Assembly (NCBI GenBank): GCA_009760855.2
Contig: WPIO01000125.1
Coordinates: 305,001 to 369,000 of the forward strand
Length of the DNA stretch: 64,000 nt
DNA from: Cristatella mucedo
Lineage: Eukaryota; Bryozoa; Phylactolaemata; Cristatellidae
Reading direction: 5' to 3'
Shown one piece after another: positions 1 through 13,430 of the stretch; position 1 is the stretch's first letter; every line of letters starts with the position of its first letter. A program made the position numbers and the translations under genes. Below the pieces are notes generated by a model. It searched no databases, was not told where the DNA came from, and saw only the letters and a list, made by a program, of their open reading frames with translations.

Positions 1-137
1 GTTTATTGAGCATGCTACCACTAACCATTCGATCATGCTTCCTTTGCAGGAAATTTAAAGTACCTGGAAACAGATTGAGTTCTCTGAGGGTGCTATATCA
101 AATGCATTATTATTAGTAGTAGTATTAGTAGTAGTAT
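1..137 (+). mobile_element. LINE 3' end (CR1/L2-type), truncated by window edge
   Basis: The stretch carries the 3' tail signature of the LINE family seen repeatedly here: a block near CCACTAACCATTCGATCATG, then a short hairpin-like segment around AGTTCTCTGAGGGTGCT, then a degenerate TAT/TAG trinucleotide tail. It is in sense orientation. The left part is cut by the window edge and only non-coding 3' sequence is present. Confidence 0.75.
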
Positions 138-1458
138 TAAAGGACCACAGCATGACCATAATGTGTAAGTAACTTCACAAAATTATTTGACGTGTGCTTG
201 CTCGGCCAGTGTTTTTGCTATAGGCAACTGTTCCACTTTCAATGTATTGCAAGCATCTTACTCAGCAGGAATCAACACCGATGCTAGTGGAGACTCTTGA
301 GTTGGTGTGCTACAGGTATTGTTGATGCTATTAAGCTGTTTCATCCTTCACCTGTCGAACGGCATAAATGGGTGTGTGCAAATCAGCTGATACATCCGTG
401 TTTCCTTTACCCGGAGAGCTCAGTTGGTCACCAGGCTCGAATTTGATGTATGTCTCCGAGTTTATAAGGTCACTTGCTTTCCAAAACGTCTGTACAGTAT
501 GAGAAAGCCTAAACCGGAAATGTGTGGCAATGATCAGATTTGGCAGTTAGCACAGAAAGCATTCTGCTTATGGAGGTTAATGAAATCTGTAGCCAGGAAG
601 TGATTCACGATCAGAACCCTGCTGACACGAAACTTGCATGGGGGTGCATGCATCGTCGCTGGTTGTATGACAGTAGCACAAGATGCCTTTGAGCACAGAA
701 AGTGCTGCTGCTGCATTTTGCTCCAGGCAAAGCCCCAGGCGGCTTCCGTCCTGGAACTGGCTTACATAAGGAGCTTTTGCTTAAGGCAGGAAGGCCTGCA
801 CAGGGATCGCTATTGTTGAGCACGGCTGCAGCACTTCCGGACGCCCGGTCTCTGCGGTCAGCCGAAGTATGACTGGAAGAACCGGTGGTGTGAATGAGTA
901 TCCCTGCTGCTCACCGACTACAGGGGACATCCTCCCGGCAAGGCCTGACACTTCTGGCAGCACGGATCGGCCAGCTGACCGACCTATCGAGGCTACACAC
1001 GTGTGCTTCATTAACTTTTCACCCTCCGGGCAAAAGCCTGCCTACTCTGGCGCCAGGACAGAGTCTGGGGCCGTCTGTTCGGGCAGGTTAAAAGCAAGCT
1101 TCCGTGCGGTGGCGAAATAAGCGCCGACGCTGCCCCGTCGCTGTCAAAATTAGTAGCCGCACGACGCTGGCCGGGTTGCCGCTGGGTTGCTGCACAGCAC
1201 CGGGCGACAGGCAGAATGACGGCTGAAAGGGACAGCATCAAGCCAGGAACGGCTGGTTTCCTGAGGGCCTGTGCGTGTGAGGCTCCCATTCCGGCGAAAC
1301 CAATGCCCACTCAGCGAACCGCCTGAATTTCCCAACTCAGGCCTCCGGAGAGTGAAAAGTCCACGCCAGGAGCATGGCTCGCATGACGCAAGTCTAGCGA
1401 GCAGTCGAAGTCGGAGTCGACTAGCAGTCGGAGCGAATTGACCATATTTGCAAGCTCA
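138..1458. other. Unassigned intergenic sequence
   Basis: No protein family, RNA gene or repeat recognised. The short open frames here overlap on both strands, lack recognisable motifs and look like chance. Confidence 0.5.
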
Positions 1459-2072
1459 AATAATAATGATAATAGTAATAATAGTACACTTGATAAAGCC
1501 CCCTCAGAGAACTCAATCTTTTTCTAGGTGCTTCACGTTCCTGCAAAGGAAACACGATCGAATGGAGAGTGGTATCACGCTTGATAAACAGCACGAATAA
1601 CATAGTTGGGGTGACATGCACAGGGTCAGCGTGCAAATGTGGTTAGTGGCAGCATCCACAGTATCAGCATGCCTAAGCACACAAAGGACGAATCACAGGG
1701 ACACACTAAATGCTGTAATAAATAGGTGCGTTTTTTAAGTTCTTTTTAAATTTGGTCAAGTCAGGGGATGTCGTGACGAAAGTCGGGAGTGAGTTCCAGG
1801 CTTTGGGAGCATACGAACTAAATTCGCGATTTCCAAAGGATTTGAGGTTTGATGTATAGGTAAACAGTTGGATTCCGAAAAGCAGGTGGTGCTATGCTTG
1901 GCCGGTGGAGGAGTAGATCTTATAGGTAGGCTAGAGCCAAATAATGATGGGACCTAAAAGTAAGCGACAAAACCTTGAAGTTGATCCGTTACTGGACTGG
2001 TAGCCAGTGCAGGTCGGCGAGAAGTGGTGTGCTGTGGCAGCGGCGACGCTCACGACAGACAAGCCGAGCTCA
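1459..2072 (-). mobile_element. 5'-truncated CR1/L2-type LINE, non-functional
   Basis: Reverse-strand copy of the same LINE. Reading the forward strand left to right gives the AAT-rich tail, the AGAGAACT-containing 3' hairpin segment, a 3' UTR block with GGTTAGTGGCAGCATC, then sequence encoding the end of the reverse transcriptase. It aligns throughout with the better-preserved copy at 15.9-16.9 kb but has indels and stops. Confidence 0.85.
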
Positions 2073-3489
2073 AAGAGCCGGAGCAGCGAGATTCTTCACG
2101 CCGCACTGGCTTCCGGTACGCTGCGGACTCAAAACGCCCTCTCTTCCCAGCCGCCCCTCAACTTCGACCGGTCGCCGGCTGCCAAGCGGCAGCTGGTGGT
2201 GCCCCTAGCACCGTGACACTAGACACGTATAGCAACGGTAGCAATCGAAAGAGTGGCGTCCGATCGTTTTAATACTAATGCAGAAAAAACTTTCTGGCAG
2301 AGCAAAAATCTCGCTAGTTTACGCCGAGCAAAAGCTTCTAACACTGTCGACCGACGTGGATGGAGGAGTAAACCGCGGCGATTGGCCTTCTTAGTAAAAA
2401 TAGCTTCTTAGTTAAAATGGCCGGAAAGCGGCCTTTCCATGAACGCATGCAGCCCCTCGTCGGACAGAATCGCACATCTGTCGTCTCTGCACAGTCGCTT
2501 GCAAGCGATCCCTTGCAGAAATGGCTCTTTCTATTGACGTGACGCGAAGACCTGTCAAATTTTCCTGTAAACGTTGAATGGCGTTTAAAGTGCATGCCGC
2601 GTCTTCAGCGTCCGGACCGAAGTGGGCCGCAAACGCACAAACACGCACACACACAGTGCTCGTAGCTGTGCCAGTCCCAGCTGAAATGCGACACATTCCT
2701 TCGGAGCCTTCAAGATTCTATCGTGGTTAGCGTTCTGCGGCTGCAGCAGCAATGCACGCAGGCAGGTGCGCCGATAGCAGCCTGAATGTTGCTGCGACGA
2801 AGAGCGCCCCCTACCTTAACACAGCGAGTCCGTATCCATACCGCACTGGAAAATCACTAGACAGCGACGGGCGATCACGGGCGTTGAACAGTTGCCATGA
2901 TGTATTCCAAGTCTCGTACGGCTCGGTGGCCTAGAGCACAACTCAGATCCAGTGCCAGTGCACCAACTCCCGGAGTGAGTACAGCTCACTGCATATTGCA
3001 CGGCTTCGGCTTTGGTGCTGCCTTGGCCACAGATAGTCGCACAATCGGGTTCTGGCCGCTATAATACAGGAGCCGCGAACTATAAATATCAGTGATAATC
3101 TGGCATTTTGAGCACGCTGCCGTTTCAGCAGTTATTCCGTCGATCGAAGCGACGGGAAGACCGATCAAATGTTCCCATAATCATTGCTTTACGTTTTATC
3201 AACGGTGTGTTTCCGACATCCTCTCTTCATATTGACACGGCCCTTTGGTTCTACGCGCTTATTGTTCTTCTCGCATGGACTCCGCTGCCTCTATGCTGCC
3301 GGCGAAACCCAAGCAGAAGAGCGGGCAGAGTTTCTATAAGGTGAAGTGGTTGCAATATTTCTGCTAGTTTTTGCTAAATAGCATTAACGAATTTATTTTG
3401 GACTGCTGAATAGACGCGTCGCTGGTAAAATACGTTGAAAATTGTATCGAAAGTGCTAAATAACTGCAGAGGATCCTTATTAATCATCT
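2073..3489. other. Unassigned intergenic sequence
   Basis: No supported gene. Several short open frames occur on both strands but none carries a recognisable domain. Confidence 0.45.
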
Positions 3490-5540
3490 AGCTCTACTGT
3501 CATTGCTTCAGTTCTAAAAGAGAGTGTGACAACAACACGAGGCAAAAGTTTTAAAACTATATGAAGCGATGTAAGAAATGGAATACTTGCTAAGGACCCT
3601 TGGCAATAATCTTGCGCTCGTTTCAGTACATGCGAGTACATTAGTAGTGAAAATCGTATCGAAGCATACCTTTTGATCAGGATGGCTATAAACCATGCAC
3701 CGTTCTAGCACTTCAGTGCCTCAAAGCCAAATTGGCCGCTTGCACTGCTAAAATTGGGCATTCGGTAAAGTTTAGGTAAGGTTTAACTTCTTGGAGTTAA
3801 GGAGCGTGACTTAAACGGATTTAAGTTGATTTCACATTAATGCTATGCTAAACGTAGGCGAACTTTGCAACAGTGCCTACGCCAATGCCTCCACGAGAGT
3901 CTGACTGTTTTGTGAAGCGTGCTTGTGGCATGTTTTCGGCGGGCGCAGATACACACAGATACTCGAAGCGAAAGTTAGCGGCCGCCTTTTCGAAACTGGA
4001 GAATGAGTCCTCTGATAGGCTACGGCTTGGTGTTAGTGTATTGGTAATGCTGAGATTACTAGGAAGCAGGAAGTTATACGTGCGAATGGCGGCAGCAGGC
4101 ATGGACGTGCAAGGGTTAATCTAGAAGATGTCTCTAGGTTAATGCGGCGGCGATCAATGCAGCACTGGTGTGGGACCGCAGCTCATGCTGCATTTAGCTA
4201 AATTGGAAAGACCGATAGACGGCTTTCGATAATGTTTCCTTATTTTACACGAAGGCATGGAAGTGGTTGTTGAAGATGCACAAATGTGCGATACACGTTA
4301 GCCATGGCGGAAGATGTGCTGAACGAAGTGGTTATTCTTCCTTCGTCCGTCATTGCCTCTGTAGATCGGGCTACTATTGAAACTTGCTTTGAGACTGTTA
4401 TTGTGCAAATGGCTGCCAAAACGGACTGCTCCCCTGATGGTGGTCGAGCTGCATAGCTTATCTCTGAGGTAGGTGGTAGTGGTGTATGAGATACGAGCAA
4501 TGCGACTATTGCCATCTCTAGTTGCGTGTCCGATGACGATCGACGTTTCTTCGATGAAGTGCAATGCCCCCATATGGCTGCTTGTCAAATGCCTTCGCTT
4601 TACAATGACAGAGAGGACTGCTTGCTCCGGCGTTCTAAGTTTCCATTTCCCTTTTCGGAGTTTTTGTCTACTCGGGGAAGCTCCTTTCTGCGCGGCATAA
4701 TGTCTATTTAGTTTATCCTGAGATCATTCTATTGACATTTTAACTAGTTTAATTTTTGTGCGGCATGCCGCAATCTTAACTCACGCGCATTTCAACCATC
4801 CTCTAACGGCTACGATCGTGTTGCGGCTGTTGAATAGCCAGCATGTCGTAAAAGCGAATAGACTAGAATTCCTGCTCCGATTCTCAGCAATTAAATCGAT
4901 CTCTGCGATTTGAAAGCTTGTGTCAGAGGATGTATAGAGGCTGTATGTCAGAGGTCTATGTCAGAGGATGTAGGCTCAGCTAAGAGATCTGCTGGATGCT
5001 GCTTATCATATCCCACAGACTGTCAAACTGAATGTAGGGCTATCAAGAATGGATTGGCGTGGCAATTCCATAGATGAACATACTAGGTCGCAATCACCTG
5101 GGCAAAAGTACTTAAACGTCTGCTCTTCCTTGTGTTGCGAGCACTTTTGATATTCTAGTTTTGAAATCGTTTGAATTATCTAATGAGATTCGGCTGCAGC
5201 TAAAGATATTCACCCGTTTCCAGCCGAATGAGGCGATGATGACCTCAAGGGCAAGGCCGAGGATTTAGATAATTATAACCCCGGCGAGGGCTGTCGGTTT
5301 ATGAAGGTGAATACGAGAAAGCTACAACTACCACGATGAAGGCGTCTGAAAATCCGCAATACAAATTTACGTTCGAGGTTGACAAGGTGGCGAAGCTGAA
5401 AATAAATACCTACCAAAAACGGATGCGTTTGACTTCTTTTATTATCTGGCCGTGGTCGGCTTCGATTTCAGGAGGAAACAGCGAAATGCTTGCATCCGGT
5501 ATAAGTCAAACTATGACAGTAGCCGAGATGAGAGGTTTCT
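3490..5540 (+). repeat. Unclassified interspersed repeat, copy 1
   Basis: Segments of this region align by eye with 18,617-19,560 in the same order and orientation. Clearest is about 3,545-3,670 against 18,638-18,765 (shared AAAGTTTTAAAA, AGCGAT.TAAGAAAT, GAAGCAT.CC). A second anchor is TGTCGTAAAAG with an AATAGA downstream (about 4,845 and 19,335). Outer boundaries are approximate. No transposase or other protein was recognised. Confidence 0.5.
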
Positions 5541-8500
5541 GAGTTAGAGCTAGGGGAACCAGAGGGTTCATTACTTATTGTTTACAGCATATTAAAACCC
5601 ATCTGAAGTGATGGTTGGTCAGGCTTGCGTTGGCTGATGCTGTTTACAGTAGCTCTACTGCGATACTCAAAAAATTACAGTTTTATTTGAATGACATGGA
5701 CTTATTTGTCTTAACGTGCTGGCTTTCATTTTATGTTACCATCTGCTAGCACTAACACCAGTTACGCAAGCTGTGCGTTTGCGACAAATGACATAGTTCC
5801 ATAGCAGCCTACAGTGCATTTGTAACTCGGGGATAGTCGCTGCAGCTCTTCTGTCGCCGCTATTAAACTGAGGTGATTAGGTCAGCTACTCTGCGTTTCG
5901 TGCTTCTTGCTCCGACGGCTACCTTTGCACTCCAGCTCGGGCGTGCAAGCAAAATAAATCCAGGCGAAGGTCGTGCCTGCGGTCAGCCGAGAAGCCAACG
6001 GTTTCGCCAAAATTCCTTAGGCATGACTAACCTTGACTTTGGCCTGCCAATAATGAGGAAGGTTTGACTGGGGTATGCTGCTAGCCGGCTTGGTAGCCCC
6101 CCCCCCCCTTAGCCTTTGGCTACACGTCTGGCCAAAACCAGTTTCCATGGTTGGTTATTGGGTGCTGTACTGTTTTGTAGTTTGACATTCTCCAAGCGGC
6201 AGGTACGCGATACCACGCAGAACACCGAAGCACGGGCTCGAAGGTGTCTATTCACGCGGACGCCGCAGCGGGCCAGTAGGCGACTGCCCACCCGTTACTT
6301 ATATACCACTGCTATAAATCGCAATAGCCCATAATCCAACGACAGTGTCATTATCTCAAAAAATAACCACACTGTTTGGTTGCATATCGTGCGAGCAGAC
6401 GAAACTCGCCGAGTGAGCCATGGCCATAAGATTAGGATCGCGTAAAGCCGCGTTTAGTCGCGAGGAACCAAGGGCCAGCTAGTAGCTCGCGGCCGAATCC
6501 CACCGCGCCGTGCATTGGTGGGTGGAAGACGAGCCAGTGAGTGGGGCCGTCGGCCATTGCCCCTCCCCCTCTAGCGCGCGCGCGGGCGCGCGCAGGCCAG
6601 CAGCCCGGGCGGCTTCCTCTCTTTTTCCTACGCCAATCGGTGACGTCACCGACGACGACGACGAGATTGTGTCTCAATTCAATTTCATCCTGCGTGGATT
6701 TCTTGCGCCTGCCCTAATACTAAAAAGGAGATACGCACGCGCGTGCTAATCCAAAACTGAAAGCTCACACGCATGCGAGCACTCGCATGAACGCATGAGC
6801 GAACACCTGGAAGCACATATACACATACGCGCACACACAGACACGCGCGCACACACAGCACTCGCGCAGGCACGTACGCGTGCACACGTGCACGCACACA
6901 CGCACACAAGCACACATGCCTTTGGTCGCACGCAGACGCACGCACGCACGCGTGCACGAATGCGCAGCATTGGTGTGCGTGCGTACGCGTGTACTATGTT
7001 CAGGTGTGCTTGTTGTGTGAGTGCACCGCGCCTACAAAAAAGCAAATTCAGCCAACGTATGCGAGCTTATGTGCCAGCACACGAGAGCAGCAGCTGCTGC
7101 AGCCGCAGTAGCTGCTCCACTTCGTGGAAAGAGGGGTCGCACGGGTACACGCCCGACCGCATCTAGTCTTAGGCATTCCCGGCGCTTCGCCTGTCAAGTC
7201 TGAACGTAGCACGAAGCAGTGGTAACAGTCTAGACACTGGACTGTTAGCCTTAAAGTTGCAGAGCACCCGAGTGTCAACTGACAATGCCAAGCTGCGTAG
7301 CCGCGCAGCTGCTACGGCTGGTGCGTCTTCTGCCGTCGCCATTTGCCGCCGAGCCATGGCTTGGCTTTGCCTGCTTCTTTGCAGCTCGATATCTGTCGTC
7401 CGTAGCTGAGGCTGCTCGCCCCTTTCCCCTGCGGGGCGCTTGCCCCAGGCGCTGTGCCAGGGCTGGCGACCGCGACGGGCATAGTCCGGCCAGAGTCGCA
7501 TTAAATCCTCGTTCGGCGTTATATCTGGCGCAATCGAGAGGCCGGATAGAGGACGGGTCGGTTGCTCAAGGTAAGCCTGACATTCGATGCTTCCCGTGTC
7601 TATAACATCGCCGGTAGAGATTCCGACCGAAAGCGAACAGAAAATGCGCGCTGCAGACGGCCTGGCGGCAAGTACGCCAAAATGCAAGAGTGCCTAGTGA
7701 GCATTCAAAAAGCCTCCACTCCATGGAGCTCCTCTGGACGGAGCAGAGCAGCTCAGCGACACGCCTAGCGGGAGAGGCGAGAGCTGGCCTCGAGAAGCCT
7801 GCATCCCTTTTTTTTGGCACGGCTTGGGAAAAACAACTTTCCTGGACACTGCCCGAGTTCGCGCGCTGACGTGCAGTACATGTGTGCTCCCAATTAACCT
7901 CAAATAGACGTCCTCGGCGTCGCGTACTGGAACCGGATCTACCAAAGGGCGAAAGAGATGTCAGATATAGCAGAGACGGACAATGAAAGCTGAATTGGCG
8001 GCCTGGGGGAGGCGGAATGCCGGGGTCGTTTTGTCGAAGCAACGGTAGCAGCACAGCGGGCAAAGCAGGCGACCAAATGACGGGAAACCTGCTACGCAGC
8101 ATGTATAGCGAGTGAAGCGAAGGAATATAAAAAACAAACAGAAGCAACCTCTTACAATCGACGAGTTTCGGGTTGGTAAAAAAAACGCGAAAATCGATGA
8201 GCTGTCAAAAAGCTGTGGTAGGGAAAGGACCCTGACAGAATAGAATTCACCACCAAGAAACTGCTGGCTCTAGCGGCAAGTTTGTCAGCCTTGATGAGCC
8301 TGTCCTCGTTTTTTTATGGTGGACCTTGAGTATTAATTATAAAAACCTATTTTACTATTTCAAGCTTCCGGCGGAAACTGGGTACAAAGGGCCAGAACTT
8401 TGGAATCACGCTTCTTAGGGCTTTCGTACCCCAAATTCTAGACAGCTGGGAATTTTCGTAATTTAAATGTCTTCGGTCGTTTTGATGTTGCACTTGTTGC

Positions 8501-10030
8501 CATTGTCGTAAAGGGATAGGCCGCGGTCAAGCATTCTAAGCCGAAGGCCCTATAGCCAGAAGGTGAAAGTTCCAGCAGACCTGAGTTTGTAGATATCTGC
8601 ATCCAGTAGTTGCACAAAGTCATAAAGTCTAGGCAGGTGCCACAGTCCGTTGAAGTGCCTGGACTCTAACTTGAAATGTGCACGGCGTGTAACGATCGAC
8701 ACGAAGGCTGAATTCTTGTGAGCAATTTGACAGAAACCCCAGTAGTCGCCAAAGGGTGCACCCTCGGTGGTAAGTGCCTAATAATGTAATGGCCAATCGT
8801 ATGGCATCATCAACCATCAAAGCCTATCGGCTATAAATAGTTTCAAGCGTTTCTTATGTCCTGGGGCGGTGGGGGGTGGGAGAGAATCGATGGATCGCTG
8901 AAGCCCTCGGCACTCCGGCATCCTTCTCTGGAATTGTCAAGGGCAAGGCGAAGCTCCCCTAAGAAGACTCCAGCTTTAACGTACGTGAGCGGGCACTTTA
9001 TGTAGCGATCGTTCAACCTAACCAAGGTGATTCGCTATGGGCTCCGCTTCAAACTTAGTGCCAGCGGACCAACCGACAGTAGGCCGACAGTGGGCCCTAG
9101 CAAATAGCCGGGTCATAGATCATCCTTCCCGCTCCGGTCGAATTACCCAGCTGCTGAGACGTGCAGCTTGCTCGGCGAGTATTTAGTGACCTTCGCTGCT
9201 CTGTTTTTACGCCTCAGCTAGGTTAGCTGTCCTACGTCCGCTGCCGTTTTCCACTTACTAGTGTTTCTTGCTGCCTGTCTGCTGGAGCATTCGTGGAGCA
9301 GTCGGTCGCTGGGGCTCATTTTCTAGAATCTAGATGAGCGATTGCATGAGTTCCTACAACTTTCTGCTAAGTGCTTTTCGTGCTTCCCTATCCGTCCCTC
9401 GAATGCCGACGCCTCGCTTCATCTCACAAAAGCTGCACATCCTTTATTTTTCTCGTAGCATAATCGGCTAAGAGCCGCTCGGAAGCTGCAGCTCGGTGGG
9501 GGAGCTCTAAGAGCTGTGCATTCGCTCGTCGCCAAAACCGTGGCAGAGTGCACGTCTACTGGGGTTTCGCCAAATCGCTAAGGGCGGAGGAAACAGCGTA
9601 TAGCAGGCAATTAAATAAAAGGAGAGCGAGCAAGAGGTGGAGAGTGCGAGAAAGAGAGTATAAAAGAGTGTAAAAAAAGGGTTACTAAAGAAAGAATAAA
9701 TCCCCCAAGCCTAGCTCCCCGCCTTCGCAAAGAGAGCTCGAAAGGAAGATCTATATACTAATAATTGGTCGCTTGTATAGCACCCTAAGCGAACTTACTC
9801 CCGAGCCGAGAGCTTTACAATTCGCTGTGAGAGAGAATCAATACCTATTCTATAGTGACACGCGTGCTATCAATCATGAGCGAGCAGACGGTTGTCGTGC
9901 TTAGGCCTGCAATGTCAGAGCAAACGTGAAGAGACTTGATGGCGGCAGCGGCGGCTGGTGGTTGACCTCTTGGTGGCTGACCTCTTGGTGGTAACATGCA
10001 CTGAATCATGCACATGCGGGCACGGCGAGC
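5541..10030. other. Intergenic sequence with Z-DNA-prone CA/CG tracts
   Basis: No gene supported. The notable content is a (CG)n patch near 6,573-6,596 and the alternating CA/CG region listed separately. Open frames around 7,169-8,147 on the - strand reach 193 codons but show no family features. Confidence 0.4.
6800..6965. repeat. Degenerate CA/CG dinucleotide-rich tract
   Basis: Alternating purine-pyrimidine sequence dominated by CACA and CGCACG. This is a decayed microsatellite and the composition explains the Cys/Arg/Val-rich and His/Thr-rich frames over it. Confidence 0.8.
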
Positions 10031-10034
10031 AAAG

Positions 10035-10205
10035 CCTTGATGGCACACTAGGTAAGGCGGTTGCTTTCACGACCTCAGTCCCGAGGTCGTGGGTTCGATT
10101 CCTGCAGTGGGCGATTCTGTATCGCCACTGCAAGCGGTGGTGATAGCCATAAAGGCTCTTCTGTCGCTATACAAAAAAGAGGCTGTTTAATCAGCTGGGA
10201 TTTTG
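10035..10205 (+). mobile_element. tRNA-derived SINE, family 2
   Basis: The head has a pol III B-box-like GTGGGTTCGATTCC. The body contains TCGCCACTGCAAGCGGTGG, AAAGGCTCTTCTGTCGCTAT and GAGGCTGTTTAATCAGCT. The same body recurs at 13.3, 22.6, 58.0 and 62.1 kb, which defines a family. The tail differs from SINE family 1. Confidence 0.75.
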
Positions 10206-11074
10206 TTTATTATTTATAAAGCACGCCGAACGAAAAGAAAAAGGACAAGTTTGCTCGGGCGGAGGGAAAGCTGACCGGAATGGATGCGTCTCTAGCTGAG
10301 ACCTGAATGGTGAGAGGTCAATGCAACGCCAACTCAGCTCTGCAAACGGCCCACAGACAGCGCTGCCTCAGCGCAGTCTACGCCAGTCCCAATCCCAGCT
10401 TTCACGCTCTCGGCTCGGCTGGCTGTCGGCGATTTTGCACAGCTGGGAGCTGCGGACCACCAGCGATGGCGGACTCGCCGGCGTCTGGAGAGCTCATTAC
10501 CTAGGGGGCGGGAGGGCTGCCTGACCGACACCTCGGTCGCAAGGTGCCTAGACGCTGCTCACCTTCCCGCACCGGCCGCACGAGCCGTCTGCCAAGAGTT
10601 TCGGAGTTACTTACTACCTGTGAGCATTTGCCCGACTCTCTACTGAGCAAGTGCAGAGCAGTCTCCTTTGACAAAGCCCGTCAAAATTGAAGCCAGCGGT
10701 CTCAAATTATTATCCTCAGGGTGGCCAGCGAGCGCGAACTCGACTGACTGAAGACTCGTATTCCCGATTAGGAATCGGCACTGGTCGGCGCGCACTTGCT
10801 TCAAAGGCTCGGTTGCTAAAGTGGCAGCTCGGACGCGGAGAGGCGAAGCTCCACGCCCGCATGCTCGACGGCTGGCGCGTTTGGTCGGTCGGCGACTTGC
10901 GGAACGAAATCCCGACCGGTAGTAGCCAGTCGACGATCTTTAATCGAATGCGCTGCTGCTGCTCGTAGAGCTCTCTGCGGTAGGCAGCCGCGATGGTGGC
11001 TAGTTGGCCAACAACTGGCCGCCGTAGCCCGAACCCCGGTGCTAGCAATCTTTGCCGCCCTTGTCTGGTCCAGG

Positions 11075-11180
11075 GATAATAAAAATACATTGGTGTAGTG
11101 CCATCGGAGAAATTGTACTCGTTCTAGAAACTTTGCATGTGCTGTAAAGGAAGCATGATTTAATGGTTAGTGGTAGCACG
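11075..11180 (-). mobile_element. LINE 3' fragment (CR1/L2-type)
   Basis: Reverse-strand 3' end: AT-rich tail, a degenerate hairpin segment, then CTGTAAAGGAAGCATGATTT and GGTTAGTGGTAGCA, as in the other LINE copies. It stops where the adjacent SINE starts. Confidence 0.65.
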
Positions 11181-11312
11181 CACAAAGATGGAACTATACG
11201 CTGGCCTTCAACGATCAAAGTTGTGGGTTCGAGCCCTGCGGCATGTACTCATAAAGCGCTCGAATAAAGATTAAGTTCTCTAAGGATGCTATAAAATTAA
11301 TTACACTTTATT
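11181..11312 (+). mobile_element. tRNA-derived SINE, family 1
   Basis: B-box GTGGGTTCGAGCCC is followed by the family 1 tail with GATTAAGTTCTCTAAGGATGC. The A-box half is decayed. It abuts a LINE fragment in the opposite orientation. Confidence 0.7.
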
Positions 11313-13274
11313 CATTTTTGCATTTTGAAAATATAAATTTGACAGCAAAGGACCTCCGCCGCCCGCCAATGTGGCACCCCTATCCAAACGTAGCATCCTC
11401 CAAGGTCGCATCCTCCAAGAGCATACCGTCTGCATTAACATTAGATCCTTAGGTCGGGCGGCAAAGAGCCTTAGGCGAGGGGGTGGGTGGCTTACTTATA
11501 CCCTGCCCCCTTGCCCCGCCACGAAAAGGCAGCCCGGAAGCAGCTCAACAGCATGCCACGCTCCCTAACCCCATACCCGATTCTTGGTATCAAATCCAAG
11601 GTGGCCTTGTGGAACAGAAGCGTCTCTAACAATAGCTCTGCCTTATAGAGCTAGGTTTATAGAGGGCAGATGGGTGCGCCGGCGGCTTGCCGCCAGCGCT
11701 CGGGCTCTCGAGTTGGCTTTTCAGAAGGGGTCCTGAAGGGTTCTAGAACCCGCCGCTGGCTAAAATCCCGTCTGCAGGCTCATCTAAACACGCAGCCCCG
11801 CAGCATACAGGTGAAAACTTCCTCTAGCGGTCGTTGCACTCAGATATATCATTCCTGCTTGCTCGTGTCCTTTGCAGCTGAGATGTTTGGGCTAAATGAA
11901 AATATTTCGGCTAAATCAGCAAAGCATACCTTTTCTAGGAAGTTTTTTTAGGCCCTCCTCTGAAGTTCTCCAAGCACGGCTTCCGTTGACGCACTGAGTT
12001 TTTGTAGACAATTCGTGGAAAAGCCTGAAAGCATTGCACCATTGTCAGCAAATACTGATTATTGCTATTTCCATTTCCGCAGAATAGAAAAGCTAAGGAA
12101 GCTACCTCTCTATTAAACCACTGGCACCCGACCGCTCGTATATTTTAATTATTGTAGCGCAGTTGGAGAGATGCGCTCAGCATGCAGCTCTTTCTGCCAC
12201 GCGGGAATCGAAGCTAGACCGAGCGACGCCACTCTCAGTAATTAGGTGACGCCCATTTAAGGTCACGCGGTAGCCTTTTAACAAAATGCTGCTAGCGGCC
12301 GTGTGACTGCATCGGTGAGATGCAGAAGTCAGCACCGTGCATGCGTTGCAACGGGTCATCTAAGAAAACCTCCCAGTTTGGCTTCATAGTTTGCCTGAAG
12401 CCGCCGGCCCCGACCGAAAGTTGACAGGTCGATAAGAATCGTCGGAAGATTAGTAGGCTCGCTCGCGCGTTGCTCAGCAGATTAGGGTAGTTTGGCAGGT
12501 GAGTAAGTAGGTTAATTATAACCTAGCAGGATAAGGTAATCCGGCAGGTAATTAGATTTGTTAAATATTAGGCTAGCGTGCTGCACTGACCAGTCCTCGA
12601 TTTCATTGGCTCGTTGAAGGCCGAAGGCTAGCAGAAACCCGGTATTAAGGAGAAGTTGTAATCTATCCGCCAGATTAGAGGACTTCAGCCGCAGAAATAA
12701 ATTGGTTTCGGGTTGCTCGTGGCTACTCTCAGAAAAGTACTCTCTGAAAACGACTGAGAGCTGCAAACCAAAACCAGGCAATTGGAATGTCAGTTGGCAT
12801 GTTTCGATAGCTCCAGAACTAGGAGCAACTCGTAGAAAAGCAATAATTTAGCTAAAGAGTACATCTTGGTGAGTAAGTTTATAAGCAAAAAAATTTCTCA
12901 TGCACGCACTCGTAGTTAAGGAACTGAACAAGCCCATCCGGGCTGCTTGGGTGGGTCTAAAGTAGAAATTTAAGCCATGTGACATGGCGCAAAACAACTC
13001 ATCCGATAACAAAGATCAAGAAGTCACAATTTGATTAGCTTATATGCTCACTCGATTTCTTTACAAAGTGAGTGACCGTTTGTCAACTCGTCCCGGCTGC
13101 ATAATATGTAGTGCTGCGGACGCAGGAAACGGGAGGCTCTTTCTGGCTATCGTGGGATATTCCACCTTTATAGACATCAGCAATAACAGGGCGGTCAGCA
13201 CTGCCTAAATAGCCTTGAGCCAGAAAACTCATTAGTATCTCAAAAATGCACGCTATCTTTCGAGGTAGTGAGCT
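11313..13274. other. Unassigned intergenic sequence
   Basis: No gene, RNA or repeat recognised. Confidence 0.45.
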
Positions 13275-13430
13275 TTCGGCACACATGCTGGGTGCTTCAC
13301 AACCCAGGTCGCGGATTCGAGCACAGCAGCAGGCAATTCAATATCGCCCCACTTCAAGCGGAAGTGACGGGCACTACGGCTCTTCTGCCCGCTACATAAG
13401 TGAGGCTGTTAAATCAGCCTTGATCTTAAC
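13275..13430 (+). mobile_element. tRNA-derived SINE, family 2
   Basis: A decayed B-box (GCGGATTCGAGCAC) is followed by the family 2 body: TATCGCCCCACTTCAAGCGG, GGCTCTTCTGCCCGCTAC and GAGGCTGTTAAATCAGC. Confidence 0.7.

Noticed and set aside
5336-5542. Possible calpain-like peptide (ENPQYKFTFE)
   Set aside because: The match is limited to a few residues and upstream residues in frame do not continue it; it also lies in a region shared with a repeat.
7169-8147. Overlapping 172- and 193-codon - strand frames
   Set aside because: No family motif, no supporting splice sites and no codon signal that sets them apart from noise.
10040-10120. tRNA gene
   Set aside because: The B-box-like head is followed by a body shared with four other copies and no complete cloverleaf is evident, so it is a SINE. 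The same applies to the other B-box sites in the window.
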